Positions 1 through 6,404 of a stretch of DNA of 16,813 bases are shown piece after piece. Numbering within the stretch: the first letter of the stretch is position 1; each line of letters opens with the position of its first letter. The stretch is taken from NCBI GenBank assembly GCA_963579995.1, contig CAUZIY010000057.1, positions 1 through 16,813 on the forward strand. The letters are read 5' to 3'. The notes under the pieces are model-generated. The model was given only the letters and a program-made list of their open reading frames with translations. It made no database searches and was not told the origin of the DNA. A program made the position numbers and the translations under genes. This stretch comes from UBA6626 sp963579995. GTDB taxonomy: Bacteria > Planctomycetota > Phycisphaerae > Phycisphaerales > Phycisphaeraceae.

Positions 1-120
1 TCCGCCCTGGTATCCGTTCACCCCGTGCTGGAACACGGAAATTTCGCCAAGGACCGGAACTGTTGTTGCCAACAGCCACGCTGAAATAATGCTGACTATT
101 CCTGTGTGAATCCTTGTCAT
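1..120 (-). CDS. N-terminus of a secreted protein, truncated by the left edge
   Basis: Only the first 40 codons are present; the gene continues beyond the left edge. The ATG at 120 is preceded by a good ribosome-binding site. Residues 1-25 form a signal peptide: a basic start (MTR), a hydrophobic core and a small-residue end near VLG, followed by the mature start EISVFQHGVNGYQGG. The FQ-G-NGY-G pattern just after the signal peptide resembles the opening of DNRLRE/CBM96-like repeats found in many planctomycete surface proteins, but 15 mature residues are too few to assign a family. The product is probably exported to the periplasm or cell surface. It is divergent from the aldolase gene, so both promoters should lie in 121-366. 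The signal peptide is secure; the domain call is only suggestive. Confidence 0.7.
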   Translation of the reverse strand, partial: MTRIHTGIVSIISAWLLATTVPVLGEISVFQHGVNGYQGG

Positions 121-128
121 TAGCCGTT

Positions 129-134
129 CTCCTT
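129..134 (-). promoter_or_regulatory. Shine-Dalgarno site of the left-edge secreted protein gene
   Basis: Read on the minus strand this is AAGGAG, eight bases before the ATG at 120. It fixes that start codon. It is one of only two strong ribosome-binding sites in the window; the aldolase, TypA and hydrolase-like genes have none that I can see. Confidence 0.5.
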
Positions 135-315
135 GAAGCGTGTTATTCCGATTATTGCGCATCTGGGGAAGGTGTGGGTATTGACGCTTTCATCCTCGTA
201 CCTCACACTTACTCACCTTTTGCTGGTGGCTGTGGGCATCCTATGATTGACTTTTCTCCCGTAATTCTCCCAATTACCGAGATGATTCACCCATAAAGTG
301 CATGAAAATATGTTA

Positions 316-331
316 AATTAGCTCGCTAATT
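316..331. repeat. Short perfect inverted repeat in the divergent promoter region
   Basis: AATTAGC and GCTAATT are perfect 7-base arms around a 2-base centre. The repeat lies in an AT-rich stretch about 35 bases before the aldolase start, within the 246-bp region shared with the divergent secreted-protein gene. Its position would suit an operator, but no convincing -35/-10 pair was found around it. No other gene is visible in 121-366. Confidence 0.3.
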
Positions 332-366
332 ATAGCATATTAATGGGCCATTGTCGATAGTTATAG

Positions 367-1299
367 ATGTTTATGAAACAGCTGACGGCAGACAATCTGA
401 TGGGTGTTTGGTCCTTGGTGCCAACACCTTGGGATGATCACGGGGATTTGGATATACAGGTTCTCCGCCATGATGTCGCCTACCTTGTGGGTAGTGGAGT
501 CGATGGTCTGTACACAACAGCATCGTCTGGCGAGTTCTTCGCATTGGATGATGCCGAATTTCGCCTGCTTGTTGATGCCGTTTTGGATGAAGCTGGCAAG
601 GTTGATGTGCCGGTACAAATTTGTTGTGCGGCAACGGATACGCGTGGCTTTCTTCGTCGTGCTGAACATGCAGTTGAATTGGGTGCTTCAGCCGTGCAGG
701 TTATTTTGCCGTATTACATTCAACTTGAACTTGAGGAGGCATTTACATTCTTTGAAGATGTGGCCCGCGTTTGTGGTAACGTGCCCCTGGTTCACTACAA
801 CACGGGGCACGCAAAGAGGACATTCGAAGCCGCGGACTACCTGACGTTGCAAGACCGGGTGCCCACTTTGATAGGAACCAAGCTGCCGCGTGATGAGCCG
901 CTTTGGTTTACAGAAATCTGTCGTTGTGTTTCGCAGATGAGTCATTTCTGCGCTGAATACGCGTTCGTCGCCAATTTCGTTGGCGGGGCCCGCGGTATGT
1001 ATTCGTGGTTGGCGGTGACCAATCCCCGCCTAGCACTGGTTTGGTACTACGCGTGTCGAGATGGTGATTTCACTGAGGCGATACGAATTCAAAAACTGGT
1101 CAACCGGTTTAAACTTGAGGTCAAGACCACATGGCGGGGGCAGAGCGATGCCGCCGTCAATAAGACTGATGCCATGCTCAACCCCAACATGCATTGTGGT
1201 TTGGGTGTACGAGCCCCATATTTCAGCAACAGTCAAGATGAACTCGACTCTGCCCGGAACTGGGCCGAACAACATTTTCCTGAATTGCTGATTCTATAA
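367..1299 (+). CDS. DapA/NAL-superfamily aldolase (not a genuine dihydrodipicolinate synthase)
   Basis: This 310-aa protein covers a whole class I (Schiff-base) aldolase TIM barrel of the dihydrodipicolinate synthase/N-acetylneuraminate lyase family, usually about 290-310 aa. Visible landmarks are the substrate-carboxylate loop SSGEF at residues 53-57 (family G-T/S-x-GE), the catalytic Tyr144 in YNTG and the Schiff-base Lys172 in GTK. These enzymes condense or cleave pyruvate or related 2-oxo acids in the cytoplasm. In E. coli DapA an Arg lies five residues after the catalytic Tyr and binds the second substrate; here that position is Ala149, so lysine biosynthesis is unlikely and a sugar-acid or keto-acid lyase is more plausible. 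The substrate cannot be told. No Shine-Dalgarno is seen; ATG 373 or ATG 400 are alternative starts. TypA follows after 168 bp and probably has its own promoter. Confidence 0.88.
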   Translation: MFMKQLTADNLMGVWSLVPTPWDDHGDLDIQVLRHDVAYLVGSGVDGLYTTASSGEFFALDDAEFRLLVDAVLDEAGKVDVPVQICCAATDTRGFLRRAEHAVELGASAVQVILPYYIQLELEEAFTFFEDVARVCGNVPLVHYNTGHAKRTFEAADYLTLQDRVPTLIGTKLPRDEPLWFTEICRCVSQMSHFCAEYAFVANFVGGARGMYSWLAVTNPRLALVWYYACRDGDFTEAIRIQKLVNRFKLEVKTTWRGQSDAAVNKTDAMLNPNMHCGLGVRAPYFSNSQDELDSARNWAEQHFPELLIL

Positions 1300-1312
1300 G
1301 ATGATCCGTCCA

Positions 1313-1340
1313 TTTACTGAATGTAAAATGACGCTATGAT
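1313..1340 (+). promoter_or_regulatory. Candidate sigma70-type promoter for typA
   Basis: TTTACT (1313-1318) and TATGAT (1335-1340) are separated by 16 bases and match the -35 and -10 consensus at 4 and 5 of 6 positions. They begin just after the aldolase stop codon. A start of transcription near 1347 would give typA a leader of about 120 bases before the ATG at 1468. This was found by eye only; planctomycete promoters are poorly characterised. Confidence 0.35.
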
Positions 1341-1467
1341 CATGATTAAAACCTGCCGTTAATCCTTGTCCGTCACCGTCCTGGAAATTCCATCCCACGC
1401 CACCAGTGAAACTCGGTTGACTAAGGTAGCCCGATCCGGGCCATTGGTCCGATATAGCCCAACACCC

Positions 1468-3324
1468 ATGAATCACTCGAATCGGCGAAACATCGCGATC
1501 ATCGCCCACGTGGACCACGGCAAGACCACGCTCGTGGACAAGCTGCTGTATCAATCGGGCATGTTTCGGCGTGAAGATCTCGATAAACGGGCGGGGGGGC
1601 AACTCGGCTTGATCATGGACTCCAATGATCTAGAGCGGGAACGGGGCATCACCATCTTTAGCAAGAATTGTGCGATTACCTATGCCGGACCCGATGGGCA
1701 GACCTACAAAATCAATATCATTGATACGCCAGGGCACGCAGATTTCGGTGGTGAAGTTGAGCGTGTACTCATGATGGCCGACGGTGCATTGTTGCTTGTC
1801 GATGCATTTGAAGGGCCCATGCCTCAAACACGCTTCGTTTTGAATAAGGCACTTGAGCACGGGCTTCGGCCAATTCTGGTGGTCAACAAGGTTGACCGGG
1901 TGGATGCTCGTGTCCACGAGGTTGTTAATGAGGTATTCGATCTGCTCGTGGAACTTGATGCCAACGATGAAGCATTAGATTTTCCGGTTGTCTTTGCATC
2001 GGCGAAATATGGTTGGGCAACGACTGACCCCGATCATCCATCAGACGATCTGCGGCCGATGTTCGAAACCATTATCAAGCACGTCCCCCCGCCCCAGGGT
2101 GAGATTGAAGCACCGCTTCAAATGCTGGTCACCACTCTAGAATACTCGGACTATACCGGCCGGATAGGCGTGGGACGGGTGATGCATGGGCGAATGACTG
2201 AAGGTCAGATGGTGGCCGTATATGACGGCGACGGGCAGCGGACGCAACAACGGGTCTTACATCTGTACCAGTTTGAAGGGTTGGATCGTCATCGCTGTTC
2301 CGTGGTTGAATCAGGTGATATTTGCGCAGTGGTTGGGATCGACCCTATCCATATCGGGGATACCATCGCGTGCAGCGATCAGGGGCAACCCCTGCAAGGG
2401 ATTGTGGTGGAGGAGCCAACGATTGATCTGACCATTTGTGTGAACGATGGACCGTTCAGTGGTCGTGAGGGTCAGTATGTGACCAATCGTCAGATTGGCG
2501 ATCGACTCGATAAGGAGTTACAAAGCAACGTGGCCTTACGGGTTGCGTCAGGTTCCACCTCGGATGAGTTTCGACTCTCCGGCCGCGGGATCATGCATCT
2601 GGGTATCCTGCTGGAAAACATGCGTCGTGAAGGTTACGAGCTATGTGCCGGTAAACCAAAGGTGATCTTTCAGGAAATTGATGGTAAACGCCAGGAGCCA
2701 ATCGAAACCCTGGTGGTTGATTGTCCTACCGATGCCCAGAGTGCCGTGATGGGACTGATTGGTGATCGCCGGGCGGAAATGATTTCGATGGAAACCCGAT
2801 CAGGGTCAGACGGCTATGTGCATATGTTGTTTACCGTTCCTGCCCGGGGTTTAATTGGATTGCGAAGTCGAATGTTAACTGCCACTCAGGGTCGTGCGAT
2901 CATGCACCACACGTTTCTGGAATATAGCGCGATGCGGGGCGATATTCCCCAACGCCATGTTGGCGTAATGGTTGCAACGGAAACCGGGCAGGTCACCGCC
3001 TTCGCACTAGATGCTCTTTACGATCGGGGTTTGTTCTTCATCAAACCAGGCGACCAGGTCTATGAAGGGCAGGTTGTGGGTGAGCACTGCAAGGACAATG
3101 ATATCACGGTGAATATCACCCGAACCAAAAAGCACACCAACATTCGCGCTGCAGGAAAGGATGACACGGCTCATGTACGGCCCGCACGGGAAATGTCACT
3201 GGAAGCATGTCTTGAATACATACAGGATGATGAACTGGTGGAGATTACCCCGAAATCTATTCGCCTACGTAAGCGGGTACGCGAAGAAACCAATCGCCGT
3301 CGCCAAGCTCGGCGAGGGGCCTAG
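1468..3324 (+). CDS. typA: Translational GTPase TypA/BipA
   Basis: This 618-aa protein matches the usual TypA length of about 605-615 aa. TypA is a ribosome-binding GTPase related to EF-G and LepA, involved in ribosome assembly and stress adaptation. GTPase motifs are clear: G1 HVDHGKTT at residues 14-21, switch I RGITI at 59-63, G3 DTPGH at 86-90 and G4 NKVD at 140-143, with SAK as the likely G5 at the family's SAL position. The run EGPMPQTRFVL after G3 is a TypA hallmark. Domain II, the EF-G-like domains III and V (including GRGIMHLG and the ARGLIGLRS region) and the TypA C-terminal domain follow in order. The reading frame is open upstream to a TTG at 1366, but the extra 34 residues do not look like family sequence, so the ATG directly before NHSNRRNIAIIAHVDHGK is preferred. 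Neither start has a ribosome-binding site. Confidence 0.96.
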   Translation: MNHSNRRNIAIIAHVDHGKTTLVDKLLYQSGMFRREDLDKRAGGQLGLIMDSNDLERERGITIFSKNCAITYAGPDGQTYKINIIDTPGHADFGGEVERVLMMADGALLLVDAFEGPMPQTRFVLNKALEHGLRPILVVNKVDRVDARVHEVVNEVFDLLVELDANDEALDFPVVFASAKYGWATTDPDHPSDDLRPMFETIIKHVPPPQGEIEAPLQMLVTTLEYSDYTGRIGVGRVMHGRMTEGQMVAVYDGDGQRTQQRVLHLYQFEGLDRHRCSVVESGDICAVVGIDPIHIGDTIACSDQGQPLQGIVVEEPTIDLTICVNDGPFSGREGQYVTNRQIGDRLDKELQSNVALRVASGSTSDEFRLSGRGIMHLGILLENMRREGYELCAGKPKVIFQEIDGKRQEPIETLVVDCPTDAQSAVMGLIGDRRAEMISMETRSGSDGYVHMLFTVPARGLIGLRSRMLTATQGRAIMHHTFLEYSAMRGDIPQRHVGVMVATETGQVTAFALDALYDRGLFFIKPGDQVYEGQVVGEHCKDNDITVNITRTKKHTNIRAAGKDDTAHVRPAREMSLEACLEYIQDDELVEITPKSIRLRKRVREETNRRRQARRGA

Positions 3325-3338
3325 AAAGCTTGATGGTT

Positions 3339-3364
3339 TTGCGGACTCAGCCCCGAAGCCGCAA
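3339..3364. terminator. Weak hairpin between the convergent typA and hydrolase-like genes
   Basis: TTGCGG and CCGCAA form 6-base arms around a 14-base loop in the 44-bp gap between two convergent stop codons. The position suits a shared terminator, but there is no U-tract on either strand and the stem is short, so the call is tentative. Confidence 0.25.
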
Positions 3365-3368
3365 GGCC

Positions 3369-4871
3369 CTACCCCATCGTTACATCGAGTTCAATATTTT
3401 TGATCGTAATGTGACCCAAGACCGCGTGATCTTTCAATAATATTACGGTTAATTTGTTGTCGCCAACCCTCAGCCACTGAGGGTTGACATCAAATTCATA
3501 GCTTGCCCCGCAGTCGCCATACATTGACACGATGACCTCTTCGCCCGGGACGGGATTCCCGTTGATTTCCAACGCGACCACAAGTGGTTCATGCGGCCTG
3601 ATCATAGAACTGGTGGGTTTTTCCTTTGTCTTCTGTTTACTGATCGCGGCGAATTTCATGGTGAACTTTGCGTTTTCTGAGGTTCCAGATTCAAATAACC
3701 GGAACCCAAAGTCACCCCTCGAACCGATCTCCGGTGGGATCTGTAACTGGTAGTTCTTGTCGAATCCCAACCACGGGCCATGCCACATGGGGTAGAAGAG
3801 GTACTGGCGATCTTGCCCGGCAACTTCATTGGGTTCACGCAGTTGCTGTAAGTGGGAAAAAACAGTTGGATAGGAATCATCCGACCCGGGCTTTCCATCG
3901 CGCCAGTGATACTGAAAGTTGAAGATATTCAGGCCGTCGGCACCCTGCTGGTAGAAACTGTGTGCAAGTGCACGGTAATTATCGAGGGTCATCAATCCCC
4001 TGCTATAGTATTGAACCCCCCGATCAAAAATTGGCATGATGCTGGGGCAGAGCATGCAATCGCGACCACTGGTCACCGATCCAAAGTCCTCCATATACCT
4101 GGCTTGAAAATTACAATAGACCGCATCGGTTGGTGTCACCCGGTCAATCAACCCTTCCTCGATCCATGTTTTTACGTCCAGGCCAAAGGCGAGGCATTCC
4201 TTGAATTTGGTAGGAACCCGCACGCCAAGGGGTAGGCTATGACCCAATGCCGTTTCCCGTTGAACCAGAAGTTCTTTAATCTGCCGGATAAAATCTGTCA
4301 TCTTGTCAACTGATGCGGGAGTGGCAGGAAACTGTTCAAAGACAGGCAGTGCCCGTAGCCAATCCAGTTCCAGGCCGTCAATGTCAAAACGTTCTACCAT
4401 TTCAGTCATCAGGCTCAGCATCCACTCCTGCACACCTGTTTGTTGATAATCAAACATCCCTTCACGCGACATTCCTCCACGCGGCAACTGCCATTCGGGA
4501 TGGTTTTTCCAAGCTGGACTGATCCAATGTTGATCATTCATGCGAAAGCTGGCGAGAAACGCCATGCCGTGTTGGTGGCAGCGGTCAATGTAAACATTCA
4601 GCGGTTCAACACCGCTGTTGATGAGCTTCAAGAACTTTTTGTGATGTGGTCTTGGGTCGTAGTCAGTCAGCGAACTGTTCCAGTAGACACTGACGCCAGT
4701 CGAAAAGACATCCTTGGCATACGCATCAACTCCTCCTGCGGCGAGTTGGTCCACAAATCCCTGCAGATCCTGTGTGGTAACTTCGGGCGGAAAGATGGTG
4801 ATCGCAATGCTTGACGGGTCGTCAGCGTATGTCACGCGTCGTGACAGGGGTGGGCAGGTAGGTGTGGTCAT
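3369..4871 (-). CDS. TIM-barrel glycoside-hydrolase-like protein with C-terminal beta domain
   Basis: This 500-aa protein has no signal peptide or membrane segment, so it is probably cytoplasmic. It resembles the broad GHL10/DUF187-type glycosyl-hydrolase-like proteins. AGGVDAYAKDVFS (about 45-57) is the first barrel strand and HGMAFLASFRMND (about 101-113) a later strand. FDIDGLELDWLR (162-173) is the D-G-x-E-x-D/W strand end that carries acidic residues (E168, D170) in such barrels. VRVPTKFKECLAFGLDVKTW and GADGLNIFNFQYHW are further strand ends. From about residue 380 the sequence becomes a beta-rich accessory domain. Substrate and activity are not known, and I cannot assign a numbered GH family. 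It is convergent with typA and divergent from the PEP-CTERM gene. The ATG at 4871 has no Shine-Dalgarno. Barrel hydrolase-like fold likely; enzymatic activity unproven. Confidence 0.75.
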   Translation of the reverse strand: MTTPTCPPLSRRVTYADDPSSIAITIFPPEVTTQDLQGFVDQLAAGGVDAYAKDVFSTGVSVYWNSSLTDYDPRPHHKKFLKLINSGVEPLNVYIDRCHQHGMAFLASFRMNDQHWISPAWKNHPEWQLPRGGMSREGMFDYQQTGVQEWMLSLMTEMVERFDIDGLELDWLRALPVFEQFPATPASVDKMTDFIRQIKELLVQRETALGHSLPLGVRVPTKFKECLAFGLDVKTWIEEGLIDRVTPTDAVYCNFQARYMEDFGSVTSGRDCMLCPSIMPIFDRGVQYYSRGLMTLDNYRALAHSFYQQGADGLNIFNFQYHWRDGKPGSDDSYPTVFSHLQQLREPNEVAGQDRQYLFYPMWHGPWLGFDKNYQLQIPPEIGSRGDFGFRLFESGTSENAKFTMKFAAISKQKTKEKPTSSMIRPHEPLVVALEINGNPVPGEEVIVSMYGDCGASYEFDVNPQWLRVGDNKLTVILLKDHAVLGHITIKNIELDVTMG

Positions 4872-5167
4872 GGCAGATGGTCCAAATGATAATTTTGCAA
4901 TTCAAACACTAATATAATGATGGTTTGGTTCTTCGCTGGGCATAGATGAGCTTGGATTTGGTAATCTGGGGGGATTTGGGCAGTGGTTTGTCGTTTGGGG
5001 TTGCCATCAAAAGGCTCTATTTTAGACGGAATTGCTGTTTCCGAGTTGTTTAGATGTCAGGTTGCCTGTACATTATAGGTCGCTGGCAGTTGGGAAAAGT
5101 ATGCCAGTTGGAGGTTAAGCACCACAAATCAACTTATAGAATGAAGCACTTGATTGAGGAGGATGTT
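4872..5167. other. Divergent intergenic region between the hydrolase-like and PEP-CTERM genes
   Basis: This gene-free stretch of 296 bp must hold the promoters of both flanking genes. The hydrolase side (about 4885-4920) is very AT-rich. On the PEP-CTERM side, TTGTTT (5046-5051) and TACATT (5069-5074), 17 bases apart, make a weak promoter candidate. The frame of the PEP-CTERM gene stays open up to an ATG at 5054, but that extension has no signal-peptide character and is not taken as coding. Confidence 0.4.
5158..5162 (+). promoter_or_regulatory. Shine-Dalgarno site deciding the start of the PEP-CTERM gene
   Basis: GGAGG sits five bases before the ATG at 5168, within GAGGAGGA. It selects this ATG over the upstream in-frame ATGs at 5054 and 5144, and the resulting protein begins directly with a signal peptide. 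Confidence 0.65.
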
Positions 5168-6025
5168 ATGCCATCGTTTGGGACGAGCACTACCTGTATT
5201 CTTACTTTTTCTGCATTATTGATTGGTGCATCACCTGTATTCGCGGGTTTTGTCGACAATTTTGCGAACGGACTGGGAAATAGATGGACGGTCCAGACCG
5301 GTAACCCAGAGGACGTGATTGAAAATCCAAATGGTGATCCGGTCATTGAGATCAAGAAGAATGACGTTTTTTACACCCAGCTCACTGCTGACAGCGTCGG
5401 TGTTGTGGGTGATTTCGATATTGCCGTCTCCTTTGCAGGTTCGCAGCCGATGTTCGGCGGCGACGCCATAGGCCTTGTTTACGGGTACCAGGATCCTGAC
5501 AACTACTATCGCACGATGATTTTTCCCGGTTACGCTTTCGGTGCCATACAAACGATTAAAGTCGTTGGCGGTCAAGGCCATGAGGTTTTTCCCGGCTCCG
5601 GTACAAACGGTAAAGCCCAACATTGGACCAAGGGTGACGACAATACCTTGGTTAAACCGCTTGCTTTACGTGTCAAGCGTGAAGGCAACACCTTTTCAAC
5701 CTGGGTGGCCAGGAAAGGACCACTCCAGGGCAATGAAGGATGGCGGGTTCGTCCGACCGTCGCCCCTCACATGGCGGTATGGGATGATGATGAAGCCGCA
5801 TTGCAGACAGGGCTCGTGGGTTTTGGTGAGTTTATTGACAGTGTCGGCATCTCTGAGCCGCACACGGTCGGAACCCGGTTTGCCGTGTTTGGTTCAGGTT
5901 CTGCCGGTGTTCAATCGGTACTCGAATCAGTTGATTACACGCTTGCCGAATCATTTATTCCCGAGCCAGCCACGGGGCTGCTATTGGGAATTGGCGCTGT
6001 CGCCGTTCTCCGGCGCCGGTCATAA
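5168..6025 (+). CDS. PEP-CTERM secreted protein with a LamG-like body
   Basis: This 285-aa exported protein has a signal peptide at residues 1-23 (hydrophobic core TFSALLIGA, ending PVFAG). It also has a complete C-terminal PEP-CTERM signal: IPEP, a hydrophobic helix (TGLLLGIGAVAVL) and the basic tail RRRS at the very end. This tripartite tail is processed by exosortase, which is not encoded here, and usually marks proteins of the outer surface or exopolysaccharide matrix. The body opens with FVDNFANGLGNRWTVQTGN and contains GDAIGLVYGYQDPDNYY, a pattern seen in concanavalin-like LamG, DUF1080 and thrombospondin-C-type beta sandwiches that bind sugars or calcium. No catalytic residues can be named. 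It lies 379 bp before the first giant membrane protein gene, in the same direction; a functional link is possible but not shown. Confidence 0.85.
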   Translation: MPSFGTSTTCILTFSALLIGASPVFAGFVDNFANGLGNRWTVQTGNPEDVIENPNGDPVIEIKKNDVFYTQLTADSVGVVGDFDIAVSFAGSQPMFGGDAIGLVYGYQDPDNYYRTMIFPGYAFGAIQTIKVVGGQGHEVFPGSGTNGKAQHWTKGDDNTLVKPLALRVKREGNTFSTWVARKGPLQGNEGWRVRPTVAPHMAVWDDDEAALQTGLVGFGEFIDSVGISEPHTVGTRFAVFGSGSAGVQSVLESVDYTLAESFIPEPATGLLLGIGAVAVLRRRS

Positions 6026-6110
6026 GCAAGCGGTCAGATATTGTTCTATCCATCATCAGTCCACCACCGATGTAATCAAGGCCTCGGGATGTTGGTTCGC
6101 GTCTCGATGT

Positions 6111-6130
6111 TGATTGCACCTTGGCAATCA
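6111..6130 (+). terminator. Hairpin downstream of the PEP-CTERM gene
   Basis: TGATTGC and GCAATCA are perfect 7-base arms around a 6-base loop, 85 bases after the stop codon at 6025. No T-run follows, so it is not a classical intrinsic terminator. It may instead be a transcript-end stabilising hairpin or a protein-binding site. Confidence 0.3.
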
Positions 6131-6335
6131 GGCTGTTCACCATTAATCGTCATGACAATGTGGAACTGTAATCGGTTGCACTTTATAGCCATTGGGCGCA
6201 AATGATTTGCTCAATGTCAGCTAAAGATGGTCGGCAAGGCGTTGACGCATGTTTCTTCGGATCCTTGGTCGATTCGATAAGAGCCAGTAACTGGTAGTGG
6301 GGTGTTGAAGGTGGATAATATCCGCGCCAGGTCCG

Positions 6336-6366
6336 ATCGGCGGATTCATTTAGTACAATCGCCGAT
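6336..6366 (+). promoter_or_regulatory. Inverted repeat enclosing a -10 element, candidate promoter/operator of the giant gene pair
   Basis: ATCGGCG (6336-6342) and CGCCGAT (6360-6366) are perfect 7-base arms 17 bases apart. Between them lies TACAAT (6354-6359), matching the -10 consensus at 5 of 6 positions; the -35 position (about 6331-6336) is poor. A promoter lacking a good -35 and bracketed by an inverted repeat is a typical place for a regulator to bind. Transcription from it would start near 6366, leaving about 38 bases before the ATG at 6405. Alternatively the RNA would fold into a long-loop hairpin. Confidence 0.3.
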
Positions 6367-6404
6367 GTGACTTGATGAGCATTGTCCCAGCCTGGCAACC
6401 ATAT

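Larger units (their letters stand above)
6026..6404. other. 379-bp intergenic region upstream of the giant membrane protein genes
   Basis: I see no convincing gene here. Short open frames on either strand lack plausible starts or protein-like composition. Two inverted repeats are present, listed separately: a possible end-of-transcript hairpin for the PEP-CTERM gene and a repeat that brackets a -10 element before the first giant gene. Confidence 0.5.

Noticed and set aside
114..296. Open frame of 60 codons on the plus strand in the left intergenic region
   Set aside because: It begins inside the opposite-strand secreted-protein gene, has no ribosome-binding site and its translation looks like translated non-coding DNA; the stretch is better read as a divergent promoter region.
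1366..1467. N-terminal extension of TypA from a TTG start
   Set aside because: The 34 extra residues have no resemblance to the TypA family, whose members begin just before the NIAIIAHVDHGK segment; the ATG at 1468 fits the usual length.
5541..6113. Open frame of 190 codons overlapping the PEP-CTERM gene in another frame
   Set aside because: The overlapped gene has a signal peptide, a complete sorting signal and a strong ribosome-binding site; the alternative frame has none of these.
6372..6404. Upstream starts TTG 6372 and ATG 6375 for copy A
   Set aside because: ATG 6405 lines up exactly with the first residue of copy B and places the membrane anchor at the very N-terminus; the candidate promoter would leave almost no leader for the earlier starts.
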